From: Candidatus Caldarchaeum sp.
GTDB lineage: Archaea > Thermoproteota > Nitrososphaeria_A > Caldarchaeales > Caldarchaeaceae
Direction of reading: 5' to 3'
NCBI GenBank assembly: GCA_025054795.1
Contig: JANWZU010000187.1
Coordinates: forward strand, 1 to 8,182
Length of the DNA stretch: 8,182 bases
In this document: positions 1-6,162 of the stretch, one piece after another
Layout of the letters: every line of letters starts with the position of its first letter
Numbering within the stretch: position 1 is the first letter of the stretch
Position numbers and translations under genes: made by a program
The notes under the pieces: generated by a model
Told to the model about the DNA's origin: nothing
The model's input: the letters and a program-made list of their open reading frames with translations, nothing else
Databases searched by the model: none

Positions 1-482
1 GCCCAGCCCCCCCAGAGAATCAGAAGTGCTGGGAAGAAGCCGAGAGCCTCGACGTTCCGGAGCATCACTGCTGCAGGACCTACGGCTGGGCCTACGTAGG
101 GGGCTACGACTGAGATGGCCAGCGTACCGCCTATCAGCACAGTTCCCACAGGCTCAGCCAAGGCGGCGGCGTACCTCAGCCGTGAGCTAGTAAGCCTTGA
201 AAGCAGCATGTAAGCCAACCCCACGAGAACAGCGCCCGGAATGCCTCCCGGGTATGCGAAGATTGTCCCAGTTCCGATCGAGATTCTCACGGTTCCTATG
301 ATGATGGCCACCACAGCACCCCAAACCGGCCCAAGCATTACTCCCGAAAGCACGTTGATGAAATGCTGGCCGGGAAACGCCCTTGAGCCCAGCCACTCGA
401 ACATGAGAGGTGAGACGACTATGCCCAGGGCGCTTAGAGCCGATGCGAGCGCTACTTTCTTCGTTGAAACTGCTCTCTTCAT
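1..482 (-). CDS. thiW: ThiW-family ECF transporter S component (3' end cut by window edge)
   Basis: This reading frame opens at ATG 482 and runs off the left edge, giving 160 codons without a stop. The protein is a very hydrophobic multi-span membrane protein. It carries the ThiW signature: FPGQHFINVLSGVMLGP at residues 36-52, then GTGTIFAYPGGIPGA at 70-84, and a later AEPVGT segment at 109-114. ThiW is the predicted substrate-binding S component of an energy-coupling-factor importer for the thiazole precursor of thiamine; that role is known from family context rather than visible here. Family members are about 160-170 residues long, so only a short C-terminal piece should be missing. A TATA-like element at 504-515 on the same strand lies about 27 bases upstream of the ATG, which suggests a near-leaderless transcript of its own. 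I see no TPP-riboswitch-like leader, as only 48 bases separate it from the upstream gene. No ECF ATPase or T component lies in the window. Confidence 0.85.
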   Translation of the reverse strand, partial: MKRAVSTKKVALASALSALGIVVSPLMFEWLGSRAFPGQHFINVLSGVMLGPVWGAVVAIIIGTVRISIGTGTIFAYPGGIPGAVLVGLAYMLLSRLTSSRLRYAAALAEPVGTVLIGGTLAISVVAPYVGPAVGPAAVMLRNVEALGFFPALLILWGGW

Positions 483-503
483 CTGATTCCTATAATCTCC
501 TGA

Positions 504-515
504 GCTAATATAAGG
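504..515 (-). promoter_or_regulatory. TATA-like promoter element for thiW
   Basis: The minus strand reads CCTTATATTAGC here, centred about 27 bases upstream of the thiW ATG. This is the usual archaeal TATA to start-site distance and implies a transcript starting near the start codon. The call rests on position and AT content only. Confidence 0.5.
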
Positions 516-530
516 ATGGTGATTAGCTGC

Positions 531-947
531 TTATTGCCACACCCAGAAATTACTCGTCAAATAGTTCACAGCGGTTCCCAAGAGCACGGCAATTAGGTTT
601 GATACGAGGTAGTAGAGGCCCAAAAGGTCGGTTAAAACGTACAAGATGACCAAGCTCGTGGCGGCTCCAACTATCCTCGACCCATGGAACTTCAGCATCC
701 TTGTGAGGAAACCTTTTCCGCCTCTTCTGTCCCGGAAGGTCCAATACTCGTTAAGCAGAAAGTTGTTTAGGATGGAGGCTTCGAGGCTGATGGCTGCTGC
801 GGCGAGGTAAAGCCTCTCCCCGAAAACGTATGTCGTCAGAAGGTAGAGGAGAACTGTGTTAACCACAAGGCCTACTCCTCCTACCAAGGCAAACTTTGTA
901 AAACGCAGAAGGTCGAACCTTACCATCAAGCCTTTAAAATCCATCAC
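531..947 (-). CDS. GtrA-like four-helix membrane protein
   Basis: This is a 138-residue integral membrane protein with four predicted spans, at about residues 17-38, 46-64, 90-109 and 112-130. Two asparagine-aromatic motifs are typical of the GtrA/DPMS-associated family: NNFLLNEYWTFRD after helix 2 and NYLTSNFWVW at the C-terminus. GtrA proteins are thought to help move polyprenyl-linked sugars across the membrane, or to anchor dolichol-phosphate sugar synthases; the substrate here is unknown. The gene follows the DinB polymerase with only 2-5 bases between them, so the two are probably co-transcribed. The start is GTG 947 or the adjacent ATG 944. A GGAG sequence at 957-960 gives spacings of about 9 and 12 bases respectively, so GTG is used here. 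No glycosyltransferase partner is adjacent, although a sugar nucleotidylyltransferase lies about 2.7 kb away. Confidence 0.88.
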   Translation of the reverse strand: MMDFKGLMVRFDLLRFTKFALVGGVGLVVNTVLLYLLTTYVFGERLYLAAAAISLEASILNNFLLNEYWTFRDRRGGKGFLTRMLKFHGSRIVGAATSLVILYVLTDLLGLYYLVSNLIAVLLGTAVNYLTSNFWVWQ

Positions 948-949
948 GA

Positions 950-2047
950 TCAGTCGCTCCAGGCCGTGAGCTTGCTTTGGCCTGCGATTGGGTTGAGGCC
1001 GAAGAGCCTAACACCCACCCTCCTCAGCATGACAGACGGATTTTCAGCCAGCACATCGTGCAGCAGTTTCTTCAAGGTCTTCATTATCTCGTCGTACGGG
1101 GTTTGAGGCCGTATTTCAACCTGTTTGGTGATTGTCTTTATCTCCGATGTTATCGCTATGACGCCGACACGGCTGGCTGTCATGTTGAGGGTTGACAGCT
1201 TCAGAAGGGCTTCGCTCAGACAGGCAGCGAGCACGGCCTCGACATCGGCCATATCCCGGGTGTTCCTTTTCAGCGTCAGGATTTTACTCACCTGCTTCGC
1301 CAACCCTCTCTCCTGTATAGGCTCGTCGAATTCCCCTCTAGCAGCCAAGTAAACGTACCGAGCTTTCTTCTCGCCGAAAATCCTCTCCAAAACCCCGACC
1401 TCAACCTTCTGCAGGTCTGCCACGGTCTTGACGCCGTAGGCTTCGAGCCGTTGTCTTGTTTTAAGGCCTATTCCCGGCAGCGCGTTGACCGGCTGAGTGG
1501 TCAGAAAATCAGCAACCTCATGGGGCTTGACAATTTTCAGTCCGTCGGGTTTCGAGGCGTCGGCTGCTATCTTAGCCAGCACTCTGTTGGGGGCCACTCC
1601 AACGCTGCATTTCAGAGATTTTCTGGCTAGAATTTCAGACTTGAGTCTCTTAGCGTATTCCTCGGCTCTTTCGTAGCTTCCTCCTACGGCGTCTGTCAAG
1701 TCGAGAACAGCCTCGTCAACGCTTTCAACACGCATTTTCGCCGAGTACCTCTTGGCTATGGCCATAACTTCCTCCGACACTTTAGCATAGTGGGAAAGCC
1801 TAACAGGGAGGTACACAGCCTCCCCGGGAAGAAGCGCCATAGCCCTCTTTATCGGCATGCCAGCCTTGACGCCGTACTTTCGGGCTTCGTAGTTGGCTGA
1901 GCTTACCACGCCGCTGGACTGGTCTCTTCCCGAGTAGACGCAGACAACCAGAGGCCTGCCCCTGTAGGCGGGGTTTTCAACCTCCTCCACTTGGGCGAAA
2001 AAGTAGTCGAGGTCTAGGAAGAGAACAACCCTGTCCAATCCTCTCAT
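950..2047 (-). CDS. dinB: DNA polymerase IV (Y-family, Dpo4-like)
   Basis: This 365-residue translesion DNA polymerase closely follows the Sulfolobus Dpo4 pattern. The first catalytic segment is LDLDYFFAQVEE (residues 11-22), with metal ligand D12 and steric gate F17. ANYEARKYGVKAGMPI follows at 51-66, and the second acidic pair D111-E112 sits in SVDEAVLDLTD. A helix-hairpin-helix at LPGIG (190-194) marks the thumb, and residues from about 245 to 350 form the little-finger domain. The last residues, QSKLTAWSD (357-365), resemble a PCNA-binding motif in the position where Dpo4 has its own. The enzyme would copy past damaged bases at low fidelity. ATG 2047 begins right before the conserved core. 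It is divergent from the deacetylase gene and leads a likely two-gene unit with the GtrA-like gene. No catalytic residue is missing. Confidence 0.97.
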   Translation of the reverse strand: MRGLDRVVLFLDLDYFFAQVEEVENPAYRGRPLVVCVYSGRDQSSGVVSSANYEARKYGVKAGMPIKRAMALLPGEAVYLPVRLSHYAKVSEEVMAIAKRYSAKMRVESVDEAVLDLTDAVGGSYERAEEYAKRLKSEILARKSLKCSVGVAPNRVLAKIAADASKPDGLKIVKPHEVADFLTTQPVNALPGIGLKTRQRLEAYGVKTVADLQKVEVGVLERIFGEKKARYVYLAARGEFDEPIQERGLAKQVSKILTLKRNTRDMADVEAVLAACLSEALLKLSTLNMTASRVGVIAITSEIKTITKQVEIRPQTPYDEIMKTLKKLLHDVLAENPSVMLRRVGVRLFGLNPIAGQSKLTAWSD

Positions 2048-2055
2048 AACGACGG

Positions 2056-2066
2056 CTTCGGGGAAG
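2056..2066. repeat. Short inverted repeat beside the divergent dinB/deacetylase promoter
   Basis: CTTC-GGG-GAAG is a perfect 4-base-arm inverted repeat abutting the TATA element. It occupies the BRE position for the plus-strand gene and the start-site region for dinB. A looser pair, GACGG at 2051-2055 and CCGTC at 2074-2078, flanks the TATA box. This could be a repressor site, but it is short enough to occur by chance. Confidence 0.3.
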
Positions 2067-2073
2067 TATAAAT
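2066..2073 (+). promoter_or_regulatory. TATA box in the dinB/deacetylase divergent promoter
   Basis: GTATAAAT preceded by purine-rich GGGGAA looks like an archaeal BRE-TATA element. Its centre lies about 27 bases before position 2096, so transcription would begin just upstream of ATG 2103. Read on the other strand it is ATTTATAC, which could also serve dinB, although the spacing to the dinB ATG is slightly short at about 23 bases. Confidence 0.55.
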
Positions 2074-2102
2074 CCGTCTAACTGTTTTTGTATTTGAGAG
2101 AG

Positions 2103-3062
2103 ATGGCGTCTCTAGCTGTCGCTAAAGGCGATGAGCTTTTTCTCTACAGCTTCCCCGAGCCGCATCCACTCAACAGGCTGAGGCTTGAAAGGTTTTACAG
2201 CCTTCTTAGCATGGATGAGAAACTGCTGAAAAGGGTTGAGTTTGTCAAGCCTGTTTTAGCAGGGCCGGCTGAGGTGGAGCTGTTCCACACGGAGGGCTAC
2301 GTCAGGTTCGTTCAGGAGAAGAGCAGGCAGGGATACGGCTACCTCGACTACGGCGACACCCCAGCATTCCCCGGATGCTATGAGGCGGCTGCTTACGTTG
2401 TCGGAACCACGATTGAGCTTCTTAAAACCATCTTGAACAGCCGGCACGTCAGGGCGTTCAACCCGATGGGAGGGCTTCATCATGCTCGCAGAGACAGGGC
2501 TGGAGGTTTCTGCATCTTCAACGACGCAGCCGTGGCAATCGAGTACCTCCTAAGAACAGAGCGAATAGGCAACGTGGCCTACGTGGACATCGACGCACAC
2601 CACGGCGACGGAGTCTGCTACGACTTTTACAGCAACGAGAGAGTGATCTTCGCCGACATACATCAAGACGGAAGAACCCTTTATCCGGGTACAGGCTTCA
2701 GGAACGAGACTGGAGAAGGAAGGGCCCGTGGAACCAAGCTGAACATCCCCTTGATGCCTTTCTCAGGAGACGAGGAGTTCATGAAGGCTTTCGACGAAGT
2801 GCTCAGCTTCCTAGAAAGATTCAGCTTCGACTTCGTGTTGTTCCAGACGGGCGCCGACGGGCTTAGAGACGACCCCCTTACTAGCCTTCAGTACTCGCCT
2901 GAAGCGCACATGTACGCCGCCAAAGCTCTCAAACAACTTGCTGAGGAAAAGTGCGGAGGCAGGGTTCTGGCTATGGGAGGCGGAGGCTACAACCCCGACA
3001 ACGTAGCCCGTGCTTGGAAGGCAGTCGTGGAAGCCCTTGCCGAAAACGGTGCGCACGGGTAA
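2103..3062 (+). CDS. Histone deacetylase family protein (AcuC/class II-like)
   Basis: This 319-residue zinc-dependent deacylase has the arginase/deacetylase fold. Every catalytic element is present, numbered from ATG 2103: the His pair H126-H127 in GGLHHARRDRAGG, the charge-relay and zinc ligands in YVDIDAHHGDG (D162, D164, H166), the third zinc ligand D252 in TGADGLRDDPL, and the transition-state tyrosine Y296 in GGGGYNPDN. Archaeal members may remove acetyl groups from chromatin proteins such as Alba, or from acetyl-polyamines or small molecules; the substrate cannot be read from the sequence. An in-frame TTG at 2088 would add five residues. The TATA box at 2066-2073 places transcription start after that codon, so ATG 2103 is preferred. 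Its 3' end overlaps the DUF99 gene, which suggests one transcript. Confidence 0.94.
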   Translation: MASLAVAKGDELFLYSFPEPHPLNRLRLERFYSLLSMDEKLLKRVEFVKPVLAGPAEVELFHTEGYVRFVQEKSRQGYGYLDYGDTPAFPGCYEAAAYVVGTTIELLKTILNSRHVRAFNPMGGLHHARRDRAGGFCIFNDAAVAIEYLLRTERIGNVAYVDIDAHHGDGVCYDFYSNERVIFADIHQDGRTLYPGTGFRNETGEGRARGTKLNIPLMPFSGDEEFMKAFDEVLSFLERFSFDFVLFQTGADGLRDDPLTSLQYSPEAHMYAAKALKQLAEEKCGGRVLAMGGGGYNPDNVARAWKAVVEALAENGAHG

Positions 3063-3627
3063 GAAAGGAATCAGATGCCTCGGCGTGGCCGAAAGCTTCA
3101 GGAAGGAGGCTGGGTCTAAGGCCGTAATCGCAGGCGTCGTCATGCGCTCAGACCTGCTGATAGACGGTGTGGGAATAACAACCTGCACGGTCGGAGGGCT
3201 TGACTCAACCGACTCGATAATACGTATGTGGAGAGGGCTTGAAAGAGAGGACATCAACTTCGTCATCGTCGGCGGCAGCGTAATCAGCTGGTTCAACGTA
3301 TTGGACCTTCCAAGGATTCATAGAGAGACGGGATTGCCTCTCATCTGTTTAAGTTACCGTGAGTCCGAGGGGCTGGATGAGGTTTTCAAAGCCCTGTTCC
3401 CGGACGACTGGAGCCGGAGGCTTGAGATACATAGAGCCAACGGAGAGAGGCAGCAGCTGGCTTTGAAGACAGGCTACAGAGTCTACGTCAGAGCCTACGG
3501 GCTTGAGTTGAAGGAGGCTGAGCAGCTGCTCAACAAGTTCACGCTGAACGGCCGGTTCCCCGAGCCCATACGTGTGGCCAAGCTGGTTGCCAGAAGCATA
3601 CTCAACAGCCCGCTCATCCGACCTTAA
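3049..3627 (+). CDS. DUF99 (UPF0215) family protein
   Basis: This 192-residue protein belongs to the archaeal DUF99 family, whose fold is related to endonuclease V; its function is unproven. Recognisable family segments are IRCLGVAESF (8-17), AGVVMRSDLLIDG (28-40), VGGLDSTDSI (48-57) and FVIVGGSVISWFNVLDL (71-87), followed by TGLPLICLSYR. In many euryarchaeal relatives the first strand ends in an Asp-rich GIDDG-like motif. Here the same place reads GVAES, so a would-be catalytic Asp may be absent. The start is uncertain. GTG 3049 puts the conserved core right at the N-terminus and overlaps the deacetylase stop by 14 bases; GTG 3010 or TTG 3037 would lengthen it. The gene is translationally coupled or at least co-transcribed with the deacetylase. 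Its last 14 bases overlap the convergent nucleotidylyltransferase gene. Confidence 0.87.
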   Translation: MRTGKKGIRCLGVAESFRKEAGSKAVIAGVVMRSDLLIDGVGITTCTVGGLDSTDSIIRMWRGLEREDINFVIVGGSVISWFNVLDLPRIHRETGLPLICLSYRESEGLDEVFKALFPDDWSRRLEIHRANGERQQLALKTGYRVYVRAYGLELKEAEQLLNKFTLNGRFPEPIRVAKLVARSILNSPLIRP

Positions 3628-4660
3628 CCCGCCCAGCAGCCTCGTACCCCGGCTCGCATACGTACGCCGGGAACCCTTCTCCCAACACCTCCAAGCCTTC
3701 CGAGAAGACCGAGTTCTCACAAACGATGCTGTTGACAACTCTGCTGCGTGGACCGATTAGGCAGTTCTCAAGAATAACGCTGCCTTTTACGACGGTTCCC
3801 TCTTTGATGGTTGTTTTTCCGCACACCATAGTGGGGCCTTCTATCGAGCAGAGGCGCTCAACCGTGACGCCGGGCCCCAAATAGATAGGGCCCTTCAGAG
3901 AAACTCCACACCCGAGCGAAACGCTCCCCTCTACAACGACGTGTTGGTTGAAGAACTTTCTGAGGTAAGTTTGGTTGGCTGCCAAGTAGTCAGTTGGCCT
4001 ACCCACGTCAAACCACCAGCCTCTGTCGAAAATTTTAACGCCTATCCTTTTTCCCCATGAAGCCAGAATGTTCAGAGCGTCTGTCAACTCTATCTCACCC
4101 CTAGGCGAGAGCTTAACCTCACTCAACGCATCGAAGACGCTGCCGTCCAGAACGTAAATCCCTGCGTTTACGGGGCCGCTCAGCCTCTCCTTCTCCCTCA
4201 CTCTTACAAGAAGGCCTTCACGCATCTCTACGACACCGTAGGACTCGGAACCCTCTAACATCACGGCTGCAACAGCTCCGTCAAACCCTCCATCAACAAA
4301 ATAACTCAGTAGCTGTTTCAAAACATGAGCGTCAACTGTCAAGTCTCCGTAAACCACTAGAAAATGTTTCTCACCCGCCAGAAACTCGCTGCAGTCCCGA
4401 AGCGCCGCCCCTGTTCCAGCTATCTCTTTCTGCTCGATATATTTTAAACGGCCTTGCTCGAACGTCTTCAAGGCCTCCGCTATCAGCTCCGACCTGTAGC
4501 CGACCAAAACCCCAACCTCATCAACACCGGCTTCTATCACCGAATCGACTATCCTAGCGACCAACGGCTTCCCCGCAAGAGGCAGGACGTGCTTAGGCCT
4601 GTTAACTGTGAGCGGATGTAGCCTTTTCCCGAACCCCGCAGCCAGCACGACTGCCTTCAA
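3614..4660 (-). CDS. Sugar-1-phosphate nucleotidylyltransferase with left-handed beta-helix domain
   Basis: This 348-residue enzyme would join a sugar 1-phosphate to an NTP to make an NDP-sugar. The N-terminal Rossmann-like nucleotidylyltransferase domain (1 to about 235) has LAAGFGKRLHPLT with RPKHVLPLAGKP (6-32), the metal-binding Asp D106 in YGDLTVD, GPVNAGIYVL (162-171), GEIELTD (188-194) and the second metal ligand D218 in WFDVGRP. Residues from about 241 to 328 have the irregular hexapeptide spacing of a left-handed beta-helix. The layout resembles archaeal GlmU-like bifunctional proteins, but it is about 50 residues shorter than ST0452 (401 residues), so acetyltransferase activity is doubtful. 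The sugar cannot be told from sequence. The start is TTG 4660, immediately before KAVVLAAG; a TATA-like element about 27 bases upstream supports a leaderless start there. Confidence 0.92.
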   Translation of the reverse strand: MKAVVLAAGFGKRLHPLTVNRPKHVLPLAGKPLVARIVDSVIEAGVDEVGVLVGYRSELIAEALKTFEQGRLKYIEQKEIAGTGAALRDCSEFLAGEKHFLVVYGDLTVDAHVLKQLLSYFVDGGFDGAVAAVMLEGSESYGVVEMREGLLVRVREKERLSGPVNAGIYVLDGSVFDALSEVKLSPRGEIELTDALNILASWGKRIGVKIFDRGWWFDVGRPTDYLAANQTYLRKFFNQHVVVEGSVSLGCGVSLKGPIYLGPGVTVERLCSIEGPTMVCGKTTIKEGTVVKGSVILENCLIGPRSRVVNSIVCENSVFSEGLEVLGEGFPAYVCEPGYEAAGRVKVG

Positions 4661-4670
4661 ACCTAATTCC

Positions 4671-4678
4671 CTATAAAC
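4671..4678 (+). promoter_or_regulatory. TATA box for dph5-ribL
   Basis: CTATAAAC lies with its centre about 26 bases before position 4700, three bases ahead of the dph5 ATG at 4703. This predicts a leaderless dph5-ribL mRNA. It sits inside a 42-base divergent intergenic region next to the opposing promoter. Confidence 0.55.
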
Positions 4679-4683
4679 TGGCA

Positions 4684-4691
4684 GAATATAA
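4684..4691 (-). promoter_or_regulatory. TATA box for the nucleotidylyltransferase gene
   Basis: The minus strand reads TTATATTC, centred about 27 bases upstream of 4661, adjacent to the TTG start at 4660. Its placement crosses that of the dph5 TATA box, so the two promoters overlap face to face and may compete. Confidence 0.5.
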
Positions 4692-4702
4692 CGTCGAGTG
4701 AG

Positions 4703-5722
4703 ATGACTCTAGTCTTCGTCGGCGGAGGTCTGGGCCCACCCGGATCTCTTACGTTTGAGGCCGTTGAGGCTTTGAAGAAATGCGACATCGTGTACGTCGA
4801 CTGCTACACAAGCGTCTGGGATGACGAGACTCTCCAGCATGTTAGAAAGCTTGTTAAAGTGTTTGTGAAGGCGGAGAGAAAGACGCTTGAGGATGAGGCG
4901 TACAGGCTGGTGGCTGAAGCTACAGATAAGGTTGTGGGGGTGCTGGCTCCCGGAGACCCCTTCATAGCAACGACCCATTCCTCGTTGAGGGAGTTGGCGT
5001 CACGGCGTAAAGTCAAAGTCGAGATAGTCAACGGCGTCTCGATAATATCGGCGGCCATAAGCCTTTCGGGTCTCCATGTGTACAAGTTCGGAAAAACAGC
5101 CACACTACCGAAAACAGACGACCTAGAGCAATACAGACAGCCTCTGCATGTTCTAGAGGAAAACCTTTCACGGCATGCGCATACTCTGTTTCTGCTGGAC
5201 ACCGCAGAAGATGGCTTGACTGTACCCGAGGCAATCAGGAAGCTCATCCTTGCGGCTCGAAAAATGGGAAAAAATTTTGTCGACGACCATACTCTAGCCA
5301 TATCCTTAGCCCGAGTAGGCTACTTGAACTCTGTCGTTAGGGCTGGGACGTTTGAGCAGCTGTGTTTGGAGAACTATCCACCCCCTCCCCACTGCCTGAT
5401 CATACCCTCAGCCATGCACTTCTCCGAGAAAGAGGCTGTCAAAACATACGCCATCAACCCAGACGAGATGGAGAAAATAAAGCCTGTAAACCCTCTGTCT
5501 GAAAGACTCTCAACATACATAGATAAGTGCAGGAGGTTTATCGAGCATGCTAGCCAGAACGAGAGTCTTAAACAATATGTTAATTACGTAAACTGCTACG
5601 TTGATGATGCGGTGAGGTTCATGTCCTCTGGAGACTATGTCGACGCTCTGCTTTCAGCCGGCTACGCTGAAGGCCTTCTAGACGCATTGAGGCTAAGGGG
5701 CGAGGTGAGTTTCGAGTGGTGA
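4703..5722 (+). CDS. dph5: Diphthine synthase fused to a C-terminal DUF357 domain
   Basis: Residues 1 to about 250 are a tetrapyrrole-methylase-fold diphthine synthase, which uses S-adenosylmethionine to methylate the modified histidine of elongation factor 2. Key segments are FVGGGLGPPGSLTFEAVEAL (5-24), VDCYTS (32-37), VLAPGDPFIATTH (80-92), VSIISAA and YKFGKT (112-132), and the closing PHCLIIPSAMHFSEKEA (229-245). Stand-alone archaeal Dph5 proteins are about 250-270 residues; this one has 339. The extra part, from about 264 to 335, is helical. It contains YVDDAVRFMSSGDYVDALLS and SAGYAEGLLDALRL, matching the small archaeal DUF357 helical domain of unknown role. The ATG at 4703 lies three bases after the predicted transcription start. 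The 3' end overlaps ribL, so they are co-transcribed. I am confident of Dph5 and fairly confident of DUF357. Confidence 0.95.
   Translation: MTLVFVGGGLGPPGSLTFEAVEALKKCDIVYVDCYTSVWDDETLQHVRKLVKVFVKAERKTLEDEAYRLVAEATDKVVGVLAPGDPFIATTHSSLRELASRRKVKVEIVNGVSIISAAISLSGLHVYKFGKTATLPKTDDLEQYRQPLHVLEENLSRHAHTLFLLDTAEDGLTVPEAIRKLILAARKMGKNFVDDHTLAISLARVGYLNSVVRAGTFEQLCLENYPPPPHCLIIPSAMHFSEKEAVKTYAINPDEMEKIKPVNPLSERLSTYIDKCRRFIEHASQNESLKQYVNYVNCYVDDAVRFMSSGDYVDALLSAGYAEGLLDALRLRGEVSFEW
5702..5708 (+). promoter_or_regulatory. Ribosome binding site for ribL
   Basis: GAGGTGA inside the dph5 coding end is a near-perfect Shine-Dalgarno sequence. It lies 7 bases before GTG 5716 and 10 bases before GTG 5719. 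It is among the clearest SD sequences in the window, fitting an internal operon gene while promoter-proximal genes look leaderless. Confidence 0.65.
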
Positions 5723-6162
5723 AGCCGAAGGTTGTGCTCACTACGGGGGCTTTCGACATCCTTCATCTAGGTCATATGAAGATGCTTAACGAGGCGAAAA
5801 AGCTCGGCGGCCGCAGGTCTAAGCTCGTCGTCCTGATAGCCTCCGACAAGACTGTGAGACATAACAAGGGAAGAAGACCCGTGTTTCCCGCCAGCGAGAG
5901 AAGAAAAATGATTCAGAACCTTAAGCCCGTCGACGAAGCCATAGTCGGATACGACCCACTTTCATTCGAAAAAGTTTTGAGAAAGGTCAAGCCTGACATA
6001 GTTGCTTTCGGCTACGACCAGAGTAAAATAAAGAATAAATTCGTAAAGTACTGTAGGCAGAGGGGGTTGAAGGTAAAAGTGGCCACTTTGAGGAGGTACC
6101 GAGTCAACCCTATGAGCAGCAGCGAAGTGATCAGAAGGATACTAGCTAGGAGACTGCATTAG
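5716..6162 (+). CDS. ribL: Archaeal FAD synthetase (FMN adenylyltransferase)
   Basis: This 148-residue cytidylyltransferase-like protein transfers AMP from ATP to FMN, giving FAD. It shows the nucleotidyltransferase signature TTGAFDILHLGHMKML (9-24), including the HxGH motif H17-L-G-H20, then NKGRRPVFPASERRKMI (50-66), VDEAIVGYD, and the C-terminal ligand motif MSSSEVIRRI. Size and motif order match RibL of Methanocaldococcus (MJ1179). Only one cysteine (in KYCRQRG) is present, whereas the methanogen enzyme was described as air-sensitive with important C-terminal cysteines. The start is GTG 5716 or GTG 5719; the second would make a classic 4-base GTGA overlap with the dph5 stop. A glycerol-3-phosphate cytidylyltransferase-like role is possible but less likely given ribK next door. 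The last 21 bases overlap convergent ribK. Confidence 0.92.
   Translation: MVKPKVVLTTGAFDILHLGHMKMLNEAKKLGGRRSKLVVLIASDKTVRHNKGRRPVFPASERRKMIQNLKPVDEAIVGYDPLSFEKVLRKVKPDIVAFGYDQSKIKNKFVKYCRQRGLKVKVATLRRYRVNPMSSSEVIRRILARRLH

Noticed and set aside
187..396. Minus-strand open frame of 69 codons
   Set aside because: It is an out-of-frame shadow of thiW, low in hydrophobic pattern and without family features.
241..486. Plus-strand open frame of 81 codons
   Set aside because: It is antisense to the well-supported thiW frame, with no promoter and no recognisable protein motif.
483..530. Possible TPP riboswitch upstream of thiW
   Set aside because: Only 48 bases are available, and none of the conserved riboswitch core is visible. 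The TATA placement also leaves almost no leader.
2088..2102. TTG at 2088 as the deacetylase start
   Set aside because: The TATA box at 2066-2073 places transcription start after this codon, and ATG 2103 lies just downstream. The five added residues carry no family feature.
2811..3296. Minus-strand open frame of 161 codons across the deacetylase-DUF99 junction
   Set aside because: It is antisense to two genes with intact conserved motifs, and its translation is serine/proline-rich with no recognisable domain.
4804..5301. Minus-strand open frame of 165 codons inside dph5
   Set aside because: It is rich in Ser, Arg and Thr, as expected for an antisense shadow; the opposite strand encodes conserved Dph5 motifs.
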